Source: Enoplolaimus lenunculus (taxonomy: Eukaryota; Nematoda; Enoplea; Enoplida; Thoracostomopsidae). From it: a stretch of 64,000 nt of DNA. The position numbers and the translations under genes were made by a program. This document shows positions 32,303 through 44,800 of the stretch, piece by piece. The first letter of the stretch is position 1. Each line of letters starts with the position of its first letter. The DNA is taken from contig JASANG010002583.1 of NCBI GenBank assembly GCA_030248215.1, forward strand, positions 1 to 64,000, in the 5' to 3' direction. The notes beneath the pieces are model-generated. The model ran no database searches, had not been told where the DNA came from, and was given only the letters and a program-made list of their open reading frames with translations.

Positions 32303-32645
32303 CAGGGTGCAACCGGAATTACAATTTACCGGAACCGGAAAGTGAAAAATGCATTTCACCAAAAATTTCACTTATTTTTTTGCTCTGTTATTTGTGAAAT
32401 AACCTTAGTCGAATATAGGTATTTATTTTATTTGTTGTATTTTAGATTTTCGTCGTCGACTGAAGTGAAATCCACCATCAATGGCTTATATTCGGAGTAC
32501 AAGCGGCTTTCAAAAGAGATTCTTAAAAATTAGCAAAGTTAAGAAAACGGCCAAATTATAACACCGGAATTTTTAAATCCGGTAAAAATTTACCGGAACC
32601 GGAAGGTGAAAAAATTGCCGGAACCGGAATTCCGGTTGCACCCTG
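32303..32645. mobile_element. CAGGGTGCAACCGGAATT hAT-type MITE with exact 8-bp duplication, copy 1
   Basis: Ends CAGGGTGCAACCGGAATT and AATTCCGGTTGCACCCTG are flanked by CTGTGAAG at 32,295-32,302 and 32,646-32,653. The interior carries TTTACCGGAACCGGAA words near both ends and a core with TCGACTGAAGTGAAATCC. It is a close match to the element at 63.37-63.74 kb, so both are young. Confidence 0.95.
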
Positions 32646-32886
32646 CTGTGAAGTAACTCAACGCGTTTTTGGCATATATCACAATTCACTATGGACGCAG
32701 AAGTCAACTTCGAATAGTTCCTATCCATATGTTATTTAACTTTCAATTGAACCAATAAAACTTAAAGTTCTATTTTCCCGTAAACAATAATTAAGTATAT
32801 ACTTCGTTTAAAAAACCAAAACCTCCAAATCAATTATTAGCTTCGCATAATCATGATTTGTGAAAATTACTGATCCTTTCAACCAC

Positions 32887-35800
32887 TTACTTAGTAACAG
32901 AATCGCATGAAGTATTGCCGTTTTGATGAGTATTGTTACCAATAGCCAATGGACCCATATGTGAGTAAACATCTGCAGTGTTTGGCTGCGCTCTAGCTGA
33001 ATCAGATACGTTTGGTTTTAGTGTCTGCTGAAACCGCAATATAAGAAGCAGCTGATTATCTTCATTTGTACTGGAATGAAAAATCGACACCGGCCCCGGT
33101 TTCGTGATATCTTATAAGCCTCCGAGTAAGCTCCATTCACATTCAGTACATTTGAAACCTAGTTGGTCTTGCAGAGAGAAAAATCATATGTGTTAAAAGA
33201 TCGATCAAAATGTCGATGCGGTATCTCGTTGACACTCAGACTGAACTTAATATCAGAGTTCGGTTCCGGAAATAGGGGTTATGTTAATATGCTTACCACG
33301 CGTGCGTTTATTCGAATTAGATTTTATAGGTTTCAAAAGGTTTCACTGAGTATGAACAAGTTGTATACATTTGAGTCCAGCCAAAAAGTTATAAACATAT
33401 TATTATAATAAAACGATTTAATACAAATTGATTTCTTTCCTTTATTGAAAAACGGGTTAACCGCACTCATTTGATGTAACACACATTTTGAACCAAAGTA
33501 CCTGATTAAACGATGACAGAAGTTCATCATGAACAGCCACGTTTTCTTTGCACGCCACAAATTTATCATAATTCTTCATCGGAGAAAGATTCGGTTTTTT
33601 TGAAAAGTCTGTGTTTCTTATCTTCACTAAAACAATGTTTTCTGTATATGAAATACATTCAAACACTAGTAGAAAACAGATTTCGATTCCGACTGGCTGC
33701 AATTCCTATGCCGGAATTATGATTTTTCGGTTATGAGTTTTTAAGGTTATTTGAACTTAGATTTTGCCTGCTTTTCGTTCGTTTGCACTTAATTTGGTTT
33801 GTTTTTCTTAGTAAGTATTCTCACAGTTACTTGAAGTGCATTTAGCAAGCAGAGCAAATTAGATTATCAAATTGTGATTGCAATTGAAGACTATAGCTCG
33901 ATAACGGCACTCCATAGAATAATAATAATTGGTTGATTGTAAAAAATCTGGGTTCTGTTATTTATGGTTTCATAAAACTTCATATTTAAAGTTTTGAAAA
34001 GGCCAAGCTAATCCAGTGCTCGAAAATTTATTGGCAGGCGCCTCAAGCAATTTTTACTCAAACTGTTAACAATATACAAAGAAACATACTGCAACAAAAG
34101 TCAAAGTCAAACACTTTACCACTTTACTTATTTTAGTACAATTTATTACTAAAACTTAAATTTTGATCACTATTGTATGTTACATAACGAGTCACAATGG
34201 TAACACCCCAGTTGTTTACCAGTAACTTCATTATCGTCATCGTCTACACCAAATCGGAATAAACGATGTTGATATTCTTTCAAACGTTTCTTCAGATCTT
34301 GCTTTTCAATACGAAGAATTGTAAGCCTGAAACATTCAACACAAATCTGAATTTCCAGCCCCAAAGAATTCAGGGGTTTATGCTTGATACAACCCGTTAA
34401 CACTGCATGTCGCACTTTTAAAAGTTTTGTGTTAACCATACAAACGCATGGCCTTAATTGGTGCACTTTTTATGTTGCTAACAATTAGCACTGCAGAGTG
34501 GCTATCACACTGTTTCTCTTTCCCGTCACGAACTGCATTACATTCAAATGTGATAGAAACAGTACCAGGGTGCACACGGAATTCTTCTTCCGATCAGAAA
34601 TCAGATTCAAATCCAGATTCGGTTTCGACTTCGATTGCTATACGAAAATGAATAACACTTACCGTGACCTGATGATCTAGAGCATACTAATGCGCCGTTC
34701 ACAATATTTTTATCACGAGTTTCGAGGACGGGGCTGACACGTGATAGCCCTGAGCTATAAGCGATTTCTCTTATAGCCCAAGGCTATCACGAGGTCATTT
34801 TGAAAATGACCTCGTGATAGCCTTGGGCTATGGCATATTTTGTGACACTGTTGACAAAATTAATGTGAACGGCGCATAATTACATATAAAGACTCGATAG
34901 GTAAAAAGTATGGGCACTTAAAATTTTTTGTTCCGACAGTGGTATACATTTCCAGTTCCTATTCTTTTCGTATGATTCACTTCCATTTAGCGCCCTTTAT
35001 TCTTTTTCGAAAACAATTTCTATTTTACCTTGCATTGAAATCGTCGGTAGATTGCTTAAGTTTTTCCTCTAAGTGTTTGATCGTAACGTCTTTCAGATGC
35101 AACTGCTCATCAACATTATTCTCTGTTTGCTAGAAAGCCAATTATTAACACTATTAACAGTCCAAACTTTTTAAAATAGTAGCACGCTTTATTCTGTCTA
35201 TTTTATATAACATAATCTGAATTGAAATGCTATAAAAATCAGTGAACATAGATAATGAAAATGGAAGAAAATGTGCATAACAGCTTCCTTATAGTCCAAA
35301 AAAGTGCATAGAAATAAAACCGCTGCAACTGAAAAATATTACATTGTCGGCTATGGCTTGTTTCAGATGATTGATTTCTTCTTGGAGGTGCGTTTTCTGC
35401 AGTTTCAAATTCTCTACCAAAGAATGCATTGTCAAACTATTTTCGGCCTTAATAAAAATTGAATACAATTAATCTAATGTTAACTAAACGAAATCAAAAA
35501 CGAACGGTTTCCACAATAACAATGTCTCCAGGTTTACCAGTTCTTTACTTTCTTTAGTTGAGTTGAAATTTTACAAAAGCTAAAGTCTTTTCCATAATAA
35601 CTGTTCAAATCCAAGATTTGCTAGGGAGAGTAGATAATGTAACCAACCTAACTGTAATAACACCGGTCTTAAAAGTAAAGTTATTTATTACCTGCGCGGA
35701 CATTTGGTCTAGCCGTTGCTGTAAATTTCTTCTTTCATCTTCTATCTTCTGCAACTGCGCCAAGAGTTTCTCATTCACTGAACAATATTTCTTAAATAAA

Positions 35801-38800
35801 GCAAAGAATGTGAAATATTAATAGAACAAGCAATTTAACAGTCAGCAACGTGAGGAATGGGGCATGCAACGAATTCTTCAATTTGCACCGGCGAAATATT
35901 TTTTCACTGATATGAATCAAACCAAGGATTGAATACATTTGACGCTTTGAATTGAATTTAGATCTCAACTTATAGTTTTATACATTAAGCAGAGATAAAG
36001 TCTGTCAGTGCCGATTTTTTTGCCGGAGCACGACATCCAATCCCCTCTCTACTTTCTCACATCCGCCGGTTAATAGTGTAGAAAGACGTAATTTTACCGC
36101 GCATTCAGATTCACATTCGGCCAATAAAGTTTCTGATTGAGTCCGTTTTTCAACTTGTTCGCTTAACGATTCCTTCAGCATTGCAATTTGTTTCTCAAGG
36201 GAAACAATTGTATCTAACTTAGACTGAACGCTTTCATGCAGTTGCTGAAACAATAATAATTGCGCCTCATGCTAAAGACCTTTGTGTTATAAATTTGTGC
36301 AAAAGTCGGAGTCGGATCGGAATTCCGGTTGCACCCTGGTAGTTGCTAATTTGGATAAGGTACCTGAATTGCAAATAATTGCGTCACCGAATTAGTGCTA
36401 ATTGAATATAACGCAAAATTTGCAGTTCGGAATTGATTTTGCGTTTTGATTTCAACGTTTTTAAGGTCCGCAAGAACATACATAAAATAATTAAAGGTAT
36501 GAGAAAAATACTAATAAAAACCACAAGTTGTGAAAAGGTGAGGTTCGATAAAATTTTCAAACGACAATTTTTATTTTTAAAGATGAAACTTCACCGTTTG
36601 CCAAAAAACCGTAATTCCGGTTCCTGCGCCTTTAAAAATCGAAACAGGAACAGGAATTAAAGTTTTGCAGGCAGGAATTTCCGGTTGAACCCCGCCATTA
36701 TGTAACACCAACTATTACTTAGAGGCTGGTATTTAGAATCTTTCTTAGGGTCTGCAAATCTAGCAACGAAGCTAATATAAATTGTTATTATTGACTAATA
36801 ACAATCAACAAACTAACACTGTTGATAGTATCGAGCTTCTTCTGTAACTTTTGTTTCTGCTTCTGCTCATCCGTTACTGTCTTTCCAAGTTCATTATTTT
36901 GCTCTTCAAGTTCCTGTAAATAGTTTGCAACCACAACCTAATTTTCTGATTTTTGACGGTTACTGCATGAGCATATGCAGGAAACGCAATCAAAACTACA
37001 ATTTGCATAGGCTACACGGCGAAAACAAGTTTTCCTGCTGAATGGATTCCCAGCCTCACACTGAATATTATGTTAAAGAAACACAATCCAACAAAGTTTC
37101 GACTTTTAAACCCATCTTTTTACGTCCACAAAAACACTACTTGAAATACAGAGCATTATAATGCAAAAAATAAAAGGCAGCTATACATACCGCATAATCC
37201 TGCTCAAGATTTCGAATTTGGTTTTTAAGTTCCGAATTTTCTTTAACCAAATCGTCAACAAGGTTGGCTGATGGGCTGCCAATTTTACCATCAGTCCCTT
37301 GGTTCGTTTTGCTTGGTGATGGATCGTTAGGATGTTCAATGCGTCGCAGCTGTAATACAGCTTGTACCGCAAAAACAACCATATAAATAATAAACACAGA
37401 CCAAAACTAATAGATCTATGACCGAGACGAGATTGTATGTTTAATGTTTTTTACCAAAAATGTGAGGAAAGTAAAATTAACCGGCGGTGAAATCTTGCAT
37501 TGGGGGACGGGCTGAACCGGGTGAAATCATAAGTGGATGGTGGCTTTTGGTAAGTGGGGTGCCACCCCCAGTAGCGAACCCCCCGTATATACAAAAATAA
37601 TAACTCTACATGACATCACATGTACACATCCTGTTTTTATAAATTAGTAAATTACAGCTTTTTTTGGCTCTGTACATCCCACATTTAAGATTAAGGCTTA
37701 GGCTTAAACTAAAATGGAGTTTTTGCGGACTTCTGTTTCTAAAGTGCTTGTTTGATCGCTAAATTGATTCCGTTAAACCAAAAATTATGAACAGGTTACT
37801 TTTTTGTATTCATTATTTAAAACAATTTTGCGAAATTTAAGAAATTCGGCTTGGTCAGCACCAACGATGGGATTTCGTGATCCACTTGGTTGCAGGTGGA
37901 GTTACACCAGACTTTCTTGTCAATACCGGTTTACTTGAAATATTACGGCCTAACGGTTTTTCCAGAATAATTAGCTTAAAGTTTGTTGCCAAAGTCTGTT
38001 GAGGATCCCACTGATCACTGGTCTGTACCAAAATTCAGAATTAATCAGAAAAACGAAATTTAACTTTCGAAACAAAACAAAAAATTGAAAGGAAATGTAA
38101 AAAAGCGGAATACAGCATTCCTCCCCTACATCATGGTTTACGAGTATCCAGTGCTAACAGGTAACCATGAATTAAACAGTATTAATGATTAGCTACCTGC
38201 TGCTCTAAAGTTCGAACATTATTTTTCAAATCAGTGTTGGTCTTGTCCAATTGTTTATTGCTCAAAATTAATTGGTCTATCAGTTTCTTCGACTGCTCCA
38301 ACTCATCCTGAAAACAAGTTACAGTCAGTATGAAAACTACAGGCCCATAAAATGGCCCTCTGTGGTTTGGCATCTTTTATTAACTACATAAGTTTGAAGT
38401 TTCCCGAATGCGAAAACGATCTAACAAAAGCTCAGATATAAGCAGCAGAGCTGACACATGGTTATGCAGCTGTAAGAAATGATTTATTGAGTGGAAAGAA
38501 ACATTTTTGAAATGAGCTTTTGTTTGGGTTTCTGACACCGCGCTTAAATAATAGGACTTCATATTTAAGTGTTTGGTTAGCATTTATTTAGCCAATTTTA
38601 TCGTTTCTAAAAGCGTAATTAAGTTAGATAGACAGGTAAAGCAAAGAAGATGGCTTATAGAGCGTGCAGACTTGGAAGGCCCTTTACATCGACATCTGCT
38701 CGAAGTCTTGTGCTGCAAGGCAAATAAAGTTCTTGTTAAGATTCAACTAAAAAGCGAATAATTTTCCTAATATCTAACAGCGAAGCCCTATCCTGTTGAA

Positions 38801-41800
38801 GATTTGTCGCCCAAAAGACTTTTTCCCGTAAAACCGCATGCTTGCTGCAGCTCAAAAAGAAGCGACTTCCAGAATCTACTTCATTAAGACAAAAGAAACA
38901 TTCGTTTGTTGCAGCTAATTCGAGATCATGCATATGATAGTTCAGCCTACAGTAGCAAATGCCTAAAGGTAGAACGAGCTGCCCATCCTTTAATAATGTT
39001 CTCCAACGTGTTTTTTTCTATCGAGCGTTTCGTTTCCTGGGATGTTACATTGCCTTGGAACTAACAATACAAGAACTTAAAATCTTATTATGCGAAGTTA
39101 CCAAACCATCTACGAGAAAAACAGCTAATTGCACAACTAATTCTTTCAACTGAATCCAGTTCCTGTACAACATTATAATCTTCAGTAGTTCCGCTATAAC
39201 AATGTAATCTTCAGTATCCTCTATGGGTAGTACACCTAAACACAGCGTGAGTAACTTCAGAACAACCTGGAAAATGCTCAGTTAATAGTGTCACCAAAAT
39301 ACCAGATTCATTATTTATTATAGAAGATCTGTTCTTAGCGAAAAGGCAGTCAAGACGAGTTTGCCTGCTGCGCCGAAGAATTTTATGTATTCTTGCTGCA
39401 TGAGCGGTATTTCTTAGCTGTTCACAAGAACTTTTCCAATGTTGCCTATTAGCTCCTTTAACATGTTGCTTAAATAATTTCTGATGCTTCTTATAACGAC
39501 ATTAAGTCCTAGCGTTAACCTTAACATGTTGCAATTCTATATAATTTCGTACATTTCTTTCTCACAACCTCTAGGTTCTCATTCCACCAATTAATACTTT
39601 TGTTGCGTATTTTCGCTCCTATTCGGTTAGCACTACAAGCTATAGCGACTGCTGCAGCAATAACAGATTGTATTTTATTACACTAGTCTATTTCATCAGG
39701 AGTAATAAGCCGTAGGTTTAACAAAGAAAGACCTTCTTTGAGACACATAGTGCACGTTTTTTCACAAAATTTTCTCAAGTTAAATCTCATCTGCATTGTT
39801 TCTTCGAACAACTTGAGCCGGAACTCATAGTACATATGATCGGAACACGAATTTTTCTCAGAAACCGGCCAGTTATTGACAGATGAGCAATGAGAGGTCA
39901 AAGTAATATCGAGTACTTCCCTGGCGTTAGTAATCTAATAGCGCTAAACCAATCTGATTATCATTAGAGCTTCCCCACAGAGCCTTTCACAGCATATGAT
40001 GAGTGGAACAACAACAGAATTGCTATAATCTAGCAGATCCACAAAATCTTTCGACGGAGGAGGGTTAAGCGAACTTAAAAGTCTAATTATGTCTTTTTTG
40101 TAATGATAGTAGCTCACATCTAGCGTTTATAACTACTGAAGTACAACTTAAGCAAATACTTAAGTAAGATCTCAGAAACATAGGCACTATCACTAAAAAG
40201 TAAAATGTTCATTGGCACCACGAAAAGCTTTGAAACAATGGATTTAAAACGATTGTCTTACTTCACTGGCTAAACAATTTTCTTTTTCGACCGCCAACTG
40301 AGCTGTAGCTTGGTCGCAGCGAACCTGCAACGCTTCTAACTCATTGATCTAAAATTTGTATTGCAAAACATGTTTCGATTCAACACCCACATTTTAAAAT
40401 TTATCCTAGGCTCGGTAAAAGTATTTCAAACTCTCGGACGAGAAAATCAAAACCTGTGTCACATTTTGGAACATCAGTAGCAGCGTGAATTTTCGACTCG
40501 CAGAATAATGATGTTTCGCTTCAAAACATGTCAACATGTAAGTTTACACAATTCAGAAAGATAAGGCTTTCTTGGGTTTTCGTTGCGATTAATACATTAG
40601 AAAATCAATCATTCTACACTGTTACTGTGCGTACCTTACTATCTAACTGAATTTGCAATTCCACATTTTTAGTTTGCCAAAGACGTCTATCATCCGAATA
40701 TTGCTCTGTCAAGAACTTCAGATGCGGAGGAATCGCAAGTAAGCCAGCTAGCATCTCGCTGGATAGTGCTTCGAATTGGTGAATAACATCGTGCTTATCA
40801 CTTTTGAGCTTAGCCAGTTGCTGCTAAACATACAACAAAGAACGTTTCCACTTTCAAAAAGAACACAAGATTAGAAATACAAACGTCTAGACTGTGTAGA
40901 CGTATGTGTCCACTTGCCCAACATAACATACAAATGGTTTCAATCAGCTTCTTTGCCAAGAGCAATCAGCGTTACACATTATGTACAAGTACGTAGCTTG
41001 ATAAGTTGATAACAGACATTAGATGGAAACTGGAAGCACTGTAAAAAAGCTACTTCTCGATGGCGATCAGCGTAGAAGTGTTCACCTCAAACGTAATTAA
41101 TTTAACTCGTAATTTAACCAAAGCAAAGCAGTGGAAAAGTGATCAACTATCGTATATTATTTCGATAAGTGCGTTATGCACCACAACTGCGGAAAAGATG
41201 GTTCCATACCAGGGTGCAACCGGACATTTTCGGTATTAAAAATTTTACCACTCGAAAATTTAACAAAAATCGGCATATTATTTTAACTTACTTTTCTAAA
41301 ACTATTGTCTGAGAGTGTATTGCCAAAATTTTCAATACGTGCCATACTGCATAATTTATCATACGTTTCCAGCAACTGCACTTGTTTCAGGATATTGACA
41401 TTTTAAATGGTGTGTTGACACCAAATTTTGTAACAAGTATTTTTTGTGTTGCGGTTCCGGCTACGGTTCCAATATTTTTTAACTTACCGGTTTTGGCATT
41501 TTATAATTCCAGTTGCACCCTACTCAATACACGCACAAAATCTACAACTGTAGCAAATATTAGCTTACCTGTAATGAAATTAGTGACTCTGTTAACAGAA
41601 GTTTAGCCCCGCGAGTCACCGGAGTATTCCGTGAGACATCAGGAGAGCAATATAATTCCGAACGTGGAGACTGAAATATGACAGACACATTTACTCAAGC
41701 GAAAACGCATCATATTAGTGCTGTTCGTCTTGTGTAATTCAATGATACGTACAATTGTGCCCTAAAATATATAAGTTTCCAGTCATGCCCACACTATTGC

Positions 41801-44800
41801 CTTAGTCACTAAACGCGAGGGACCACTAGCTCAAGCCCGCCATTGTTGAAAAATTTGCTTTCATAGTCAACTTTGGTCGCGAGTCGAAAAAAATAAAAAA
41901 ATTTGTTCACTATCACTCTAAGGGGCGGACCGTTTTTCCGTGGGACTGCTACGAAGTAAACAAAAGCTTAAGACTTTTTTGCTTAGGCTTAATGTAAAGC
42001 CCCCTGTGATTAAGATGGACGGATTTGTTTAGGAAATGAACGCATTAACAAGCTGAAATTGATTTACTGATAAACTGATGTGGCGTGGACAAGTTGTGGA
42101 TAAATGAAAAATTCTGCACACATGCAAATGATATGCAATATAACACAAGCAACAGTTAACGATTATAGATTTTGGGAAGATTTTGGTTTCGAAGGTGTTT
42201 TGGATCAAATTATAACACCGGAATTTTTAAATCCGGAAAAAATTTACCGGAACCGGAAGGTGAAAAAATGCTGGAACCGGAATTCCGGTTGCACCCTGTT
42301 AACTACCCTACTAAACTGAGTAAAACAACACTGCATTTGTTACCCATCTAAGAAGTACTAAATTACCGACAGCCGCCAGTGTCGGTTTTTAGTACCGACA
42401 AATATTTCTGTACCATAATGTGAAATATGTCTTATGCTTTGGTATTTTGTTGTTTTTCGGTAACGAACAATTATTGAACAATACTGTAACTTACCGTTTC
42501 TGGAGCAGCAGTGTCGTCAATTTTATCTACAAACGTAGCTGACTCAATCGCAAAGCACCGGCTGGATTTATTTCGGACAAGCGTTATTTGTTTAACATCG
42601 CCAAACAGTGTAGAAATATTGTCATCCTCGCCGTCACATTCTTCTGGAGTAGGTGGAATCTGTTCCAACTTACTTATTCCACCTGTTGGTTTACATGGCG
42701 TCTCAAATCGTATAGATCGGTCTGCATCTTCAACCACCGTTAACTCTTTAAATCGCGCTGTTCGCAGCTTGTGGTTTTCGACGGTCTTTGCATGATTTAC
42801 ATCTTCTAGCGCAGCGACACGATTTTTCCTTAATAATAAATCTGAACATAATTCAAGTGCAGTAAACTACGACTAGACGAAACTGTTTTTTATTTCAAAA
42901 CTTTAACAGAAGCAATTCGTTTACAAAAACTTATGTGGACGAGGTTTAGCGTTGGGTACAAATTTTCACGAAAACATTCTAAAGTGAAAACTTTTCCCTT
43001 AAAAATAGGAGTTTCACATTGTTTAACAATTTCACACTTTCTGACTACAAAAAATTGTAATTCTATATTGAAAATTATATGTCGCATGCTGTTACGATTG
43101 CATAGGAATTCCAACCAAAGTACACCAATAACAATTGAAAGCTCAAAACAGAAACGTCATGCCGCTTACACTGCGTCCAGTTCACGAAGTATTTCTGATA
43201 AATCATTAGACGCAGGCACATCAACACTTTCGATAGCAACGTCTTGAAATGCCTAGAAACAGAAGACAAAACGTATTAAATTCATTAATTGCAGTAGTGT
43301 ATAAATATTGGATTCCGACTGAATGAATCCATCAGTTTTTCGCTTATCAATTTATTGCAATAGCTGTAACGTTTAATAAATTAAATTCAATCAATACAAC
43401 AGTAAATACATACCAAGGTAAAATTTATCGACAACCAACTGGTCGTCGCTCGTGACATTAAAATAGAAAAACACATTTAGTAAATTTGCTCGTGACTATA
43501 AGCACTAAATGTGGACACCAAGCCATGCAAGTATCAAGTGAGGTTTTCGTTGCCTTAACCATACTTCTTACTAGAGTACGACCGGATATCTAATCACCGG
43601 ATACCGGAACCGGATAGGAAGTTGTTTACCACAACAAAATATTAAACCGGAGCATCGAAATTTATGCACTGTTGGAATATTTGAATCGTGCAATTGTATG
43701 TTTACTGAATTAACACTGTTCATTTGGGTTTTCCATTTTCGCTTCAGTGTGAATAATTTGAGTTTCTTGAATTGCTTGGAAATACAATAGCAGCAACATT
43801 TTAAATATGTCCACTTGTAAAACGCAATTTTAGGATATTCGGAACATAACCGTAATATCCGGACAGCCTGCTTCTGACACACACGAACCTTTGACTTGCA
43901 GTCGATTTTTTCAGTCAAAATTTCTGAAATAGGGTGACTTGCACCCGCAACGTTGGTTGAGGTACGCAAAACTGTCACATCGCCTATCTGCATATTGTCT
44001 GAAAGGCGTTTGCAAGCAGTTATAGGGGGCGACTCAAGAAGTGACTCGTGGAAATCCTTGAAGCTTTTTGTAATGAAAGATGTCTGAACAGACAGATTCG
44101 CCATTTCAGAGCCAATATTAACATCAAGTTGCTGTTGGTTATTCAATCTAAAAAATATACACTGTACGTATAGTATAAAAATATAACAATGTTAATAAGG
44201 TCATGGACAACTACAGTACAGCTATAATGAAACTACTGAGTGTCGCCCAACTACATGTCAAGTAATGGAACACAGCCACACATATTACGCAAAAGCTGAG
44301 ATGTATCGGAACTAGAAACGATAGTATAATATGTAACTGAGGAGTTAGGATCACAGAAATTGGCAATTTAAATATATTAGTACATTGCAGGATGCGACTG
44401 GATATTACTTTACCGGATACCGGAACCGGAGCCCTGCACTGAATTTTTTACCCGGAGCGGATATTAACCGGATATAGCATGCAAATAGTAGCAGTGTTGA
44501 AAGTAATCGAGTCATGTAAAGCATATGTTTACTATATTAAAATGAATTGTTACTTTGGATTTTTTATTTTGTTTGGCGGGTGAAAAACATAAAACAGCTT
44601 TACATGCCCTTAAAACTAATAGCAGCAACATGTTATGTACACTTTGTCAAAAGCAGCTGTATGGTATTCGGGATCACAACTGTAAATATTCAGTTGGTTT
44701 ATACCGGATACCGTAACCGGAAACCGATAACGGTTTTCGCCGGATATTAAACCGTAACCGGATATCCGGTCGCGACCCGAATACAGGGTGCAACTGGATA

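Noticed and set aside
43571-43888. Extension of the exon 18 frame by about 105 codons
   Set aside because: The extension lies in a transposon and beyond a usable donor; the next exon fits the phase only if splicing occurs at 43,888.
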